A stretch of 64,000 bases of DNA from Plasmopara viticola (taxonomy: Eukaryota; Oomycota; Peronosporomycetes; Peronosporales; Peronosporaceae). This document shows positions 1 through 9,071 of the stretch, in pieces. How positions within the stretch are numbered: position 1 is the first letter of the stretch; each line of letters begins with the position of its first letter. Both the position numbers and the translations under genes were made by a program. Under the pieces are notes generated by a model. That model saw only the letters and a program-made list of their open reading frames with translations, searched no databases and was not told the DNA's origin. Location of the stretch: contig MBPM02000013.1 in the NCBI GenBank assembly GCA_001695595.3, positions 806,001 through 870,000 on the forward strand, written 5' to 3'.

Positions 1-83
1 GAGAGATAACGCAACGTCTTAAAAGCTTAAAATTAATACACAACTCCGCCTAAAATTGCTCTAAATGTACCAAATGTGAATCG

Positions 84-3000
84 TTAAATTTCCGTAATCA
101 GCACGCCGTCGTCATTTAGATACGTCTCCGGAGCTAAGCGACAAGTCACGTCGTCATCGTGAAGCATTGGATCGCCAGCTTTCCGACGCTCTTCCTGATC
201 AGCAAGTTGCATCTCTTGACTCACTGACAAGCGCACTTCGTCCAACATGCGGTCCATAAACCGTTGGCTTTCTTCCGACGATAAATTCCGTCCACCGAGC
301 AAATCCTCCGATGGCATGAGAAATTGTTGCTGATGTGACGAAAGGGTCGATAATGAAGGCAGTGGCCCATGAGTAATCGTGTCGTCAATGACTGTCGAGT
401 CAGCGTCACTACACGTTGGGACTGGGGTCGTACACATCATCGATCGACGCTTGACCTTCTGGGACCGAAGCGTACGGCCACAAAACTGAGTCGCAAATAG
501 TTCAAACGCTTCAGTGGATACCTGAGCCATGCTTTGCATAAAGTCGTCCAGTGGTCGCGAGTACTGCATGTTTTGTTTCCCAACTCCACGACGTTCCTTG
601 TCCTTCATTTCCACCATACTCTTCATCAACCCTTCAAACACGGGGTGCGATAGAAAGTGTCCAAATACACCCATGCGAGCAAAGCGTAGCCAGAAATACA
701 CTTGTTTTCGTCGCTCAGAATCCACCTCGCCTTGTTTACTAGCTCCTAACGACACGATACGCTTGACGGTTTGATAGAGTCCACGAAACGCCGCATTTTT
801 TGACAATTTGCGCAGAAATGGATCGCTTTCAGTGTACACACTGGGCACGTACTTGATATTTTCCAGCTTCTTGGGTAACTTTGAGCGACTGAGCACACTG
901 CGAAAGTTTGGCACGGTGCGCAAGTCTCGGCACGCACGACACACACCTGGACCTTGAAAACTTGCACGGCTTCGAGTGTCAGTCACGGGCACAAAGCGCT
1001 TGCAACGCAGACTGCGGACACACCGTCCTTCCTTATCGACGCGCCAGAGACACTCACTAAACACTGCATCCTGCAAAATGAGGCGCTGTTCGTCATTGAG
1101 CTTGTCCACAATGCGCACCTTCTTGTCGTTTCCAAAGACCCGAGGAAACAATTCGCGTGCAATCACGTAGCGAGGACGGCTACCTCCAACAATCTGGACG
1201 GCGTTCGAGACGTAAGCTTGCACATTGTCGTCTCGAAGGCCTGTGCACGGCACATGATCAGTCGGAAGCACCACGCCATTACTGATAGCGTCGTTCCCTG
1301 GTACAGAGGGTGGTAATTCAGAGAGAAACGCAACTGCACTTGGATCACTCTCCAACCGCTCGTCAGCATCTCCATAGCCCTCGTCGTCTTCCTTTCTCGC
1401 TTTTGAAGAAGCCTCAGAAGTTATGGTTTCGTCGACTGCATCCGTCACAAAGTCGGTGTGCTTCTCAGTCTCGTTGCGAGTTGACTCGAATGTTGACAGT
1501 TCGAATGATCCAGCTAGATTGGCCGAGGCAGCAGCCATGGCTGCCGATGATGCAGTAGATGCTACTTCCTCGCCTTCATTCGCATTATCAGACTGGAACT
1601 CTAGGTTCGACGATGGTGGGAAAGGAGCGAGGTCAACGTCTTGAATGTCATTGATCGATAAATGAGGCATGCTCAGGCCACCAATGGAGGAATCCAGCAA
1701 ATGCACAAAGCGATCGTCGCTCGGCACGCGCTCGGCGGTCGAATGTAAAGTGCCATCGTCACGTGAGTCACTACCCTGGTGGTCCTGGTCACTCCTAAGT
1801 TGTACAGGCTGGTGCTTTTGCTTAGTACATCTCACTGTCCCGACTAGCATTTGCCTCAATTTGCGTCCACCCAAATGCCGCTGGAACAACTCGCAGGCTT
1901 CCGGTGACATGTCCATCAACGACCGCATAAAGGCATCGAGATGATCGCTGTACGACATGTTCTGTAAGCCCACGCCACGTTGCTCCTTGTCCTTTAATTG
2001 TACCATTGTCTCAATCAACCCCAACAACACGGCATGCGAGTCAAACTCACCCGCAAGGCCCAACGATGCCATTTCCATCCAAGTATTGAAAGCACTGGGA
2101 ATCTCAGCAAGTGCCAAATCTCGCAGTATTTTCGCATACGGTTCCTGCATGTCAAATTCCGCTTCAAGCAATGAACACACGCGTCCGGAACAAAATTTCT
2201 TGTTGATCGGGTTACGCGGTCGTCCCGTTCGTAGTGCCACTTTATACTGGGACGCGGCTGCTTTTCTCAACGCTGCGTTACTCCGAAGCGCTGTACAAGA
2301 CGCACATCGGACTTCGGCTTTGCTCGCATCAATGACACCAAGACAATCGAAACTACGAACAGAATTGCCATCCTTGTCGACAAACCACAACGCTTCACCC
2401 TCAATCACATCATGCAGCAAGAGCTTTTCCGCTTCAAGTAGCTGTTGCTGAAGCTTCAAAGGTCGCTTCTTGACATGATTTGGACCATCGGCAATAGGCT
2501 GGTCACTGTCCCCTGCATGGTCGTAATCCAAAGAATCGGAAAAGAGATGTGGAAAGAGTTCTCGCGCGATTTTCTGTCGATGGCGAGCACCACCAGTCAA
2601 TTGAATCGCCGACGTCACAAACGAATTCATGCGCTCATCGCGCAATCCTGGACACGGAAGCAACCCTCGTGCTCGGGCACTATCCCATCGAATTTCTCGC
2701 GGAAAACTCTTTTTACTTTTGTAAACTTGCAACAACGTACTCGTCGGTGTCACTACACTGCCACTGATCGTCTGGATCGATGACGCAATGCTCGTTTTCT
2801 TTCGCCACTCGACGACAGTAGGAGGTTTCATTCGTTTCTTTGGCTTTTGTTTGTCGGCAATGTGCAGTAGAAACTGCCCAGGCTGCCACGGTGCAGCAAG
2901 CAAGACGATCCGAGAACACTTGCACTCGACAAACTTGCCATCGGGCGTCATGCGTTTACAATGCGGATTTTCGCGCAATGCCATGGCACCTTGGTACATT

Positions 3001-3578
3001 CGTCGTTGATACTCAGAGGATGTTGCTAGTGGGGGTTGCATACTTTCTTCTCCCTTCTGTCTACCTCCAAACTCTCGACGTAAGATGTCGTCCACTGATT
3101 GCAGCGAATAGTCTCCAGCGTCCGCACTTGCCTCGCCCGCTCGCTCCATTGTCATCTTTTCCTCGGTTCGCTTTCTCTTTTTCAAACCATTTTGTCGTAA
3201 CACGGTGCAATTGCGACTCGCAACGTGCTGCTCAAACTTGAGAATATACCACGGCGGGTTCAATCGTACATTGCGGCCACATTTGCAGCCCACGGTCCTT
3301 CCATCCGACGATACGGAAGCCACCACGGGATGTTGTTCAAGTGCACGAATCTTGTCTTCGCGTCGAGAATAATGCACGGCTCCTTGCTTGAGCTCCTCGT
3401 ACGCACTCAGTTTCGTCTGAGACTCGACTGCATTTCCTAGGCTGTTGATGTCAATTGGTCGCGCATTCTCCTCTAGATTTAAGTCCATACTACTCATAGC
3501 AATACCTGCAAAGCCTTTATCATTCCTCTCCTTCTTGTCGTTTCCTTCGCTACTGCTCACCGCGGCCTCGCGCTCCAT
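84..3578 (-). CDS. Duplicated-module zinc-finger-like protein, 1164 aa, function unknown
   Basis: I do not recognise a named function. The protein is built of repeats. Two N-terminal finger-like motifs come first: C98/C100 with W110, H118 and C124, and C219/C221 with W231 and H239, each CKC followed by a hydrophobic run, a tryptophan and a histidine. Two copies of a roughly 265-residue module follow at about 308-580 and 777-1040. Each module starts with PC-x-GLRD, continues with a GGxRxxxxIARELFP-like stretch, has a CxxC pair (425/428 and 880/883) and ends with a GVGxQNMxYSxxLDxFM signature. Acidic serine-rich linkers separate them. The reading frame stays open upstream to 3899, but that part overlaps the divergent gene starting at 3731, so I take the ATG at 3578. 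From general memory, basidiomycete proteins of unknown function show similar CxxC and GVG-QN patterns; this should be tested. No intron is needed. The CDS is certain; its role is not. Confidence 0.85.
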   Translation of the reverse strand: MEREAAVSSSEGNDKKERNDKGFAGIAMSSMDLNLEENARPIDINSLGNAVESQTKLSAYEELKQGAVHYSRREDKIRALEQHPVVASVSSDGRTVGCKCGRNVRLNPPWYILKFEQHVASRNCTVLRQNGLKKRKRTEEKMTMERAGEASADAGDYSLQSVDDILRREFGGRQKGEESMQPPLATSSEYQRRMYQGAMALRENPHCKRMTPDGKFVECKCSRIVLLAAPWQPGQFLLHIADKQKPKKRMKPPTVVEWRKKTSIASSIQTISGSVVTPTSTLLQVYKSKKSFPREIRWDSARARGLLPCPGLRDERMNSFVTSAIQLTGGARHRQKIARELFPHLFSDSLDYDHAGDSDQPIADGPNHVKKRPLKLQQQLLEAEKLLLHDVIEGEALWFVDKDGNSVRSFDCLGVIDASKAEVRCASCTALRSNAALRKAAASQYKVALRTGRPRNPINKKFCSGRVCSLLEAEFDMQEPYAKILRDLALAEIPSAFNTWMEMASLGLAGEFDSHAVLLGLIETMVQLKDKEQRGVGLQNMSYSDHLDAFMRSLMDMSPEACELFQRHLGGRKLRQMLVGTVRCTKQKHQPVQLRSDQDHQGSDSRDDGTLHSTAERVPSDDRFVHLLDSSIGGLSMPHLSINDIQDVDLAPFPPSSNLEFQSDNANEGEEVASTASSAAMAAASANLAGSFELSTFESTRNETEKHTDFVTDAVDETITSEASSKARKEDDEGYGDADERLESDPSAVAFLSELPPSVPGNDAISNGVVLPTDHVPCTGLRDDNVQAYVSNAVQIVGGSRPRYVIARELFPRVFGNDKKVRIVDKLNDEQRLILQDAVFSECLWRVDKEGRCVRSLRCKRFVPVTDTRSRASFQGPGVCRACRDLRTVPNFRSVLSRSKLPKKLENIKYVPSVYTESDPFLRKLSKNAAFRGLYQTVKRIVSLGASKQGEVDSERRKQVYFWLRFARMGVFGHFLSHPVFEGLMKSMVEMKDKERRGVGKQNMQYSRPLDDFMQSMAQVSTEAFELFATQFCGRTLRSQKVKRRSMMCTTPVPTCSDADSTVIDDTITHGPLPSLSTLSSHQQQFLMPSEDLLGGRNLSSEESQRFMDRMLDEVRLSVSQEMQLADQEERRKAGDPMLHDDDVTCRLAPETYLNDDGVLITEI

Positions 3579-3730
3579 AAGCGCTAATACCGTCGGTCCA
3601 GTCCGTGGTGAGACTGGAGAGGTGTTCCGAAGGTAAAAAAAAAAGCTTATCTTACCCGTAAGATAATTAAGGTGGAAAGTTATTTTGTTACTACGCCTCT
3701 TCAAGATCATCAAACGCCTCTGATGCCACG
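3579..3730. promoter_or_regulatory. Divergent promoter region with a GATAA palindrome
   Basis: Only 152 bp separate the start codons of two divergently transcribed genes. The space contains an A-tract (about 3634-3644) and, directly after it, a perfect 9-bp inverted repeat with a 2-nt spacer (3647-3655 and 3658-3666). Its outer ends read TTATC and GATAA, that is, two GATA-type sites in inverted orientation. A shared regulatory site is inferred from position and symmetry only. Confidence 0.5.
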
Positions 3731-6406
3731 ATGACATTGCGAAGCTCTGGAGTTCGCGAACACGTTTCGAGAATGGAATCTCATGTGGCAATTGATACAA
3801 TGCTATCGTCGCAAGTGCATGAAACGAACGGAGACTGGACACCCAGTCATTTGCGTCTGTTGTACCTACTTTCTCGCTTCGCCACGTATCCGAAGTCAAC
3901 GGATGAAGAAGAAAAGTGGCTGCGTAGTTTACCGCTTCAAGTCATGGTGTTTGAAGCGATTGTACACGGTCTCTTGGCATTTGACTACTCACCAGTATGC
4001 ACGAGCATTGTCAAAGACGGACAATCGAGAAGACTGTGGCTGAACATGAGCCACGATGCTCGTGCAGCTATTGATGACTTACGAGATCATGAATTGGTGA
4101 AAGCTCTTAAGACGTGTAGTGAAGATTTCCAGCCTTCAACTGCGTACCAGGTGACTGCGCAGGGTATGACGTTGCTCAAGACGTTGTCGTGTCGAGAGAA
4201 GCATCGACTTGACGAATTTCTTACCGCTCCGAGCGCGCCCCTTATCGACAGTGAATCAACACCAATCGAGTCTTCAAGACTCGAGACGATTGCTCAAGCT
4301 GGTCTGCACCGTTCTAGCCTTGTATTAGTAGAGAGTTCATTACTCCAAATCACGTTCGACCCCGAAAAAGGTCATTTTCGGATTCGACGTGGGGATGGAA
4401 GTGTCTACATTTCTCGTGTCACGGCAATCGAAGACGTGTCGTACGTGTCGAGTCCGTACCTGCCGCCGTGTTTGATGCGCACTGGCACTGCAAACTTTTC
4501 TTCGAATGCGTGGCAAGCAGACAAGTGTCGTAATTGGGCAGCGAATGAAGCAACGAGCAAGATTCAAGGTGCAGACCTGTCGTTTGCCATTGTGTTGGAA
4601 AACGTTCGACTTATGGTAGGCGAGTGGATCCCATTTGGACCCAATCAGATTGTGCTTTTAAATGATCGACTGGGTTCGCTTGAACGTTGTCAAGGAGGAC
4701 TCTTTACGTCGGAGCTCGATGCTGCGCCAACGTCAACGACGCTAGCAATCAAACCGGAACTTACCAAGATTACCATTGTCGATTACGAATTTGACACTTT
4801 TACAAATTTTGAAGCGAATCTGTATGCTCCGGGTCAAGACGGTATCATTCAGATTGAAAGTTTTGGGATGCATCTGAATGGAGATGGCTCGATTGTGTAC
4901 GGAATGGAGATCGACGCAACCATGGACCGATCGGCGGATTTCCTCTGTGTTGACCATCTCGCTCGCTTGCTCGTCGATGTCGATCTCGATTCGTCCAAGA
5001 TCGTTAACGACTTGTTATCGTCTCATCAGCGTCGACTGCTCGATATGCTTTTCATGGGTGACGCGCCATCGAGAAACAAGTTTGCACTACTGACAGCACG
5101 TGGCATTTCGCCAAAATTGCCTGCTCGAGCCTATCTTGACCGTGGTGAGAAAGAAAACGAGTTGAAACAAGTCTTGGGCGAATTGCATTCCGTCCACGAT
5201 ATTGGACAAGACGACAAGCTCCTGGTCGGACACGACGGGATGCTCCTTGCTGGACCCAATGCCAACCAACACGAGCCGTTGCTAGTTGCACACTTGGCTC
5301 TCCTCTCCCGTGAACTCGTCGTTCGTTCTTTTTTCAAGCGTACCTTTATCCTTGGCGACGTCTTGGCACGTGCACGCAATTATATGACGAGTTTTGAAAT
5401 GAATCCTGAAGCCATGGAGGATATGCGCGATCGCGTCAGTCGATGTGCCCACGATCTTGTTTTTTTAGAAGAAATTCTCGAGCATTTACGTGAGTCCTTG
5501 CGTGGGCTAGCCCAAGCTTTACCCTCCCGACCCACGCCATCCGACGACGACCCCATGGGAGGAGGGGCGGCTTTGTACGACCAATTGCAGCTTTGCAAAA
5601 CGCACAAGGATTTGGAATTGCGTTGCAAAGATCTTGCGAAATTGCTGCGCGGGTTTCGTGCCAAACTAAAACAAGTGCAAAGTCAGAATGGCACTATGGC
5701 CAAGACGGTTTTAGAAGGCTTGGTGGTGGGCGTCGAGCGGAACGTAGCGGTATTAGCGGAAGCCATGCGAGGGAATCAACGCTCGCTCCAAGGTTCGTTT
5801 GACGTCTTGTTATTCGTCTTTGCGGCGATGCTCGGCTTTGAGCTATTGGATCGCATTACGGATGGAAACCTACTTGGCACGGATGAAGCGACAGCTCCTT
5901 CGTTGCATTGGGTCAAAGAGATGATTGTCGACGAATTTATCACGTATCCAGCACTCTGGCTTGTGGTCAACTTACTTTGGGTCCTCGTCCTTCTATGGCT
6001 CTTGCGCATTGGCATTCGCATTGAATCGCGCCGTCTCGCGCGGATGCAACGCGTGGTGTTTGGCAACGCACCTTGTCGCATCAATGTTGCTGCTTTTGAA
6101 CAATTTCTTTGCACACCCTTTAACGAATGGATTGATGCAACTCATGTGGTTTCTAGTGCACGATGTACTTCTCGTCGAAAACGAGTCATTGAATCGAGGA
6201 AAGCAAGTATTCGAGGAGCGGTTCGGGTCGTTGACGTTCTATGGAATGAACCAGCCGTTCGGCCCAAGTACCAAACGTGGATGGAGTTTTTCTCAAGTGT
6301 GCAGCACGATTGGGAGCAATTCTTTGCCCCACCTGTCCGTACGCAAGTGACCTACGATGCTACCAATGGCTTTCTTGTCAATGTTATTGTCCATGTGCGT
6401 AATTAA
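3731..6406 (+). CDS. Membrane protein with N-terminal winged-helix-like region, 891 aa, unknown
   Basis: Single-exon gene; ATG at 3731, with a second in-frame ATG at 3773 that could equally be used. I do not recognise the family. The first roughly 150 residues are helix-rich and end in an AYQVTAQG-like wing, which resembles a winged-helix fold; this is an inference. The middle is soluble. Near the C-terminus are two predicted membrane segments at about 690-706 and 739-762, followed by a basic stretch (RIESRRLARMQR) and a roughly 125-residue tail. The arrangement suggests a large cytosolic N-domain anchored by a C-terminal hairpin. It diverges from the duplicated-module gene with 152 bp between starts. 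Coding potential is strong over the full length, so the gene is secure but its function is not. Confidence 0.85.
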   Translation: MTLRSSGVREHVSRMESHVAIDTMLSSQVHETNGDWTPSHLRLLYLLSRFATYPKSTDEEEKWLRSLPLQVMVFEAIVHGLLAFDYSPVCTSIVKDGQSRRLWLNMSHDARAAIDDLRDHELVKALKTCSEDFQPSTAYQVTAQGMTLLKTLSCREKHRLDEFLTAPSAPLIDSESTPIESSRLETIAQAGLHRSSLVLVESSLLQITFDPEKGHFRIRRGDGSVYISRVTAIEDVSYVSSPYLPPCLMRTGTANFSSNAWQADKCRNWAANEATSKIQGADLSFAIVLENVRLMVGEWIPFGPNQIVLLNDRLGSLERCQGGLFTSELDAAPTSTTLAIKPELTKITIVDYEFDTFTNFEANLYAPGQDGIIQIESFGMHLNGDGSIVYGMEIDATMDRSADFLCVDHLARLLVDVDLDSSKIVNDLLSSHQRRLLDMLFMGDAPSRNKFALLTARGISPKLPARAYLDRGEKENELKQVLGELHSVHDIGQDDKLLVGHDGMLLAGPNANQHEPLLVAHLALLSRELVVRSFFKRTFILGDVLARARNYMTSFEMNPEAMEDMRDRVSRCAHDLVFLEEILEHLRESLRGLAQALPSRPTPSDDDPMGGGAALYDQLQLCKTHKDLELRCKDLAKLLRGFRAKLKQVQSQNGTMAKTVLEGLVVGVERNVAVLAEAMRGNQRSLQGSFDVLLFVFAAMLGFELLDRITDGNLLGTDEATAPSLHWVKEMIVDEFITYPALWLVVNLLWVLVLLWLLRIGIRIESRRLARMQRVVFGNAPCRINVAAFEQFLCTPFNEWIDATHVVSSARCTSRRKRVIESRKASIRGAVRVVDVLWNEPAVRPKYQTWMEFFSSVQHDWEQFFAPPVRTQVTYDATNGFLVNVIVHVRN

Positions 6407-7137
6407 TTTGGTTTTCATTTTGACTATACTTAAGACCTCAAAACGGTTTTGCGTTGCTAGGCGGGGCGCATGACCAATTGTACTCAAATCTATCACCAAC
6501 TCAAGCGGCAAATGGAAAAGTAAGAAATGATCTTGGCGTATTAGCATTTTTTATTACTTACGCTTGCCTTGTTGGGGGCAGGGCTGGGTGCTTTGATGAA
6601 CACTATACGCCACCCACTGTGTCAAAGACAGAAGAAAATCCGTATAACTCGAGTTTCCGGCGTGGGTTTTTTCTCCCGCGATCGATCGCTCATTGCACCG
6701 CACCTGTGTACCCCACCCATTGATCAATGACGTAACCCAGAATACCGGTAACACCTCCACGTTTTCTTCACATGTCTCCGAAGTTACGAACAAACTACAG
6801 TGCAGGAACATTCCTTAAATGATTTGTCTCAAAATAGAAAGCTCTGCTCCACAAACCTCGTGTAGTTTAAGGCGTCTACTCGTGGCTACTTTTTAATGAC
6901 ACGCTCCATTGAGGCTCTTCGTTTCAGCTCGGTGAAATCGTGACTGACGACTCAGGCGTTTTGCATCGACTCTTGAAACGTTCAATGCTCGTTTGTTACA
7001 CAAGAACCCATTTTCATGCGCATGGCTCATGACTAATTTTCCATCCTTCGTATCCCACGTCCGTCTTTAAAGCCTATTTGCCTTTTCAGGCTGTGTAATA
7101 ACGTGGTTCCTGGCATCACGGAGGATTTGAGCACTTC
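6407..7137. other. Intergenic region
   Basis: This 731-bp gap lies between two genes on the same strand. Short open frames on both strands show no recognisable protein. An initiator-like motif for the FYVE gene lies at 7025-7040. I see no RNA gene or repeat. Confidence 0.6.
7025..7040 (+). promoter_or_regulatory. Possible oomycete core promoter (FYVE gene)
   Basis: The stretch GCTCATGACTAATTTT matches 13 of 16 positions of the oomycete initiator/flanking consensus GCTCATTYYNCAWTTT and lies 98 bp before the FYVE gene ATG. Match quality is moderate. Confidence 0.4.
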
Positions 7138-9015
7138 ATGCTGGACAACAAAGAACGAGCGCGTCGAGCGTCCCAGCCCTTCATCAGGACCGTCCCGTCA
7201 ACTCAGGCTCCTTTGCTCCGATCTTCGAGCTTTTTACTTGCACGGTTGAAAACCTGGCACCCACAAACAGATCAAACCATTAGTGAAGCATTTGATAGCA
7301 ACAGCAGCTTTACACGACGCATCTGTGGCGATTTAAGTGACGACGAGAACAATGTAGACGTGCTATCCATACCAACGAGACAAAGTGCCGATGGCGTCGC
7401 AGAAGAACAACATAATGGGATAGACTTCCACACGAAAACGTCGCTTCACTTGTGGAAACGCTTTGTGCCTCAACCAAAACCTCAAGCGAACCAAGTCACT
7501 CTCATGTACTCCATCTCATTCTACCCGTGGAAAATGGAACCGCATTGCTATTATTCCCACCCAGAGGCGGCAGCCAATTGGGTACCCGATACAGCAAGCT
7601 CGCGCTGTCAAATTTGTCTTGTTTCCTTCACGCTCACACGTCGACGACACCACTGTCGATTGTGTGGTCACCTTGTGTGTGCCAATTGCTCACACGATCG
7701 AACGTACCTGCCATTTGCCGGCTCGGCTCCAAGCCAACATCGACTTATCAAGGACGGAGCACCTCAACGTACTTGTCGCACTTGTGCAAGTACATTGCGC
7801 AACATGGCAGGGCAAGACGATCCTCGAGTCAAGCGATTTACAGTCGCTGTGTCATCAAAAGGAGTAAAAAAACACACCGAGGCATCGACTGCTTCGGTAG
7901 AGGTGGAAATTGAACGTCCTTCGTTGTGGATGCGACGTACGGGGGTGGGTCTTACGGACTATGACATGGAGGATGAAGAGTTTTTTACCGAATCGACAAA
8001 GTCGTTGCAGCTTGAGCGACGTTCTCATGAAAATACGCTTCAGTTTCCTCTTCGCTTATCAGTCACGAGGGCTGAGGAACTTGATGAGATTTTAAGTGCG
8101 CGAGCATGTTCTCGGTTAAAGTCAGCCTTGGATCGAGACGAAAAATCTGGCAACAAGCACTTTGTCATGAGTTCGGCGTGGCTGAATCAATGGTTGCAGT
8201 ATGTTCGAGTCAATTCCACGAGTGCAGATGCCACCCCGCCACGCATTGGACAGGGAACGCGTCAGAGTAAAAAGTTTCGACTTGCACGACCACCTCGACC
8301 AGGACCTGTCACGAATTATGCATTGCTCGATTTTGTCAATGGAGAGTTGGTGCCAAAGCACACGTTGCGACAGAGCAAAGGAAATTACAGAAAAGGCGAC
8401 TATCGTGTAGTTAGTCAGGAAGTGTGGTTGACATTTCTTGAGATTTACGGTGGAGGACCGAGCATACAAGTGCCAATCCAAGAGGACGCCGATCATTCGA
8501 CGCTAGTTGCTGATCATTCTTGTCGATCACCTACATACTCGCAGTGGATTATTACAGAACTAGATGATTCAATGGCCGCACTCGTGGGCTCTTCCAGTGG
8601 GCGGACTACCGAGACAAGACCGGGGGCTTCATTTTACCAAACTGAGCCCAAAGCCGTTTATAGTCGTTCGAGTCGGTTAATGCTTGGAACTCGTTCGGCC
8701 TCTGCAAGGTGCTTGTTCTCGGACGCTCCCTTGCCTTCAATAGTAAAGCACATAACGGCTCATTGCTCATTGCACAGCGAATCTCCCCAATCAAGTGGAT
8801 CCAGTCATTGGCAACTGGGAGAAGAGAGATCGCGAGCAACGTCAAAGTGCGATGTTACTTTCGACGCGGCAACTGTCAGCCAGCACTGTGAGCTTGCAGA
8901 CGCATCGTCGAGTTTGACTGCAGTGTCTGCGTTTGCTTCAGCAGCAACTTTGGCCCGACAGCGTTCAGCCGCGTCATTATCTCAACATCCGGCCGCAACA
9001 TCGGGCCGTCCTTAA
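7138..9015 (+). CDS. FYVE zinc-finger protein, 625 aa
   Basis: A FYVE domain lies at about residues 146-218. It has the WxxD motif (W148-D151), the basic RRRHHCR patch (168-174), eight cysteine zinc ligands in four pairs (157/160, 173/176, 181/184, 213/216) and an RTC in place of the usual RVC. FYVE domains with these motifs bind phosphatidylinositol 3-phosphate and place proteins on endosomes; that is family knowledge, not visible here. The remaining C-terminal ~400 residues are polar and serine-rich with no second domain that I recognise. Oomycetes carry expanded sets of such FYVE proteins with unknown partners. Single exon, ATG at 7138. It converges with the JmjC gene, with 56 bp between stop codons. 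Confidence 0.9.
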   Translation: MLDNKERARRASQPFIRTVPSTQAPLLRSSSFLLARLKTWHPQTDQTISEAFDSNSSFTRRICGDLSDDENNVDVLSIPTRQSADGVAEEQHNGIDFHTKTSLHLWKRFVPQPKPQANQVTLMYSISFYPWKMEPHCYYSHPEAAANWVPDTASSRCQICLVSFTLTRRRHHCRLCGHLVCANCSHDRTYLPFAGSAPSQHRLIKDGAPQRTCRTCASTLRNMAGQDDPRVKRFTVAVSSKGVKKHTEASTASVEVEIERPSLWMRRTGVGLTDYDMEDEEFFTESTKSLQLERRSHENTLQFPLRLSVTRAEELDEILSARACSRLKSALDRDEKSGNKHFVMSSAWLNQWLQYVRVNSTSADATPPRIGQGTRQSKKFRLARPPRPGPVTNYALLDFVNGELVPKHTLRQSKGNYRKGDYRVVSQEVWLTFLEIYGGGPSIQVPIQEDADHSTLVADHSCRSPTYSQWIITELDDSMAALVGSSSGRTTETRPGASFYQTEPKAVYSRSSRLMLGTRSASARCLFSDAPLPSIVKHITAHCSLHSESPQSSGSSHWQLGEERSRATSKCDVTFDAATVSQHCELADASSSLTAVSAFASAATLARQRSAASLSQHPAATSGRP

Positions 9016-9071
9016 AAGTTAGTGCTCATGCGTAACATGAAAAGTATAGACGTTGACACTATCTATTGTAT

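Noticed and set aside
3579..3899. N-terminal extension of the duplicated-module protein
   Set aside because: It overlaps the divergent gene starting at 3731 and adds low-quality sequence; the ATG at 3578 fits the layout better.
7452..7913. 153-codon plus frame inside the FYVE gene
   Set aside because: A frame-shadow of the FYVE-coding strand; no recognisable protein.
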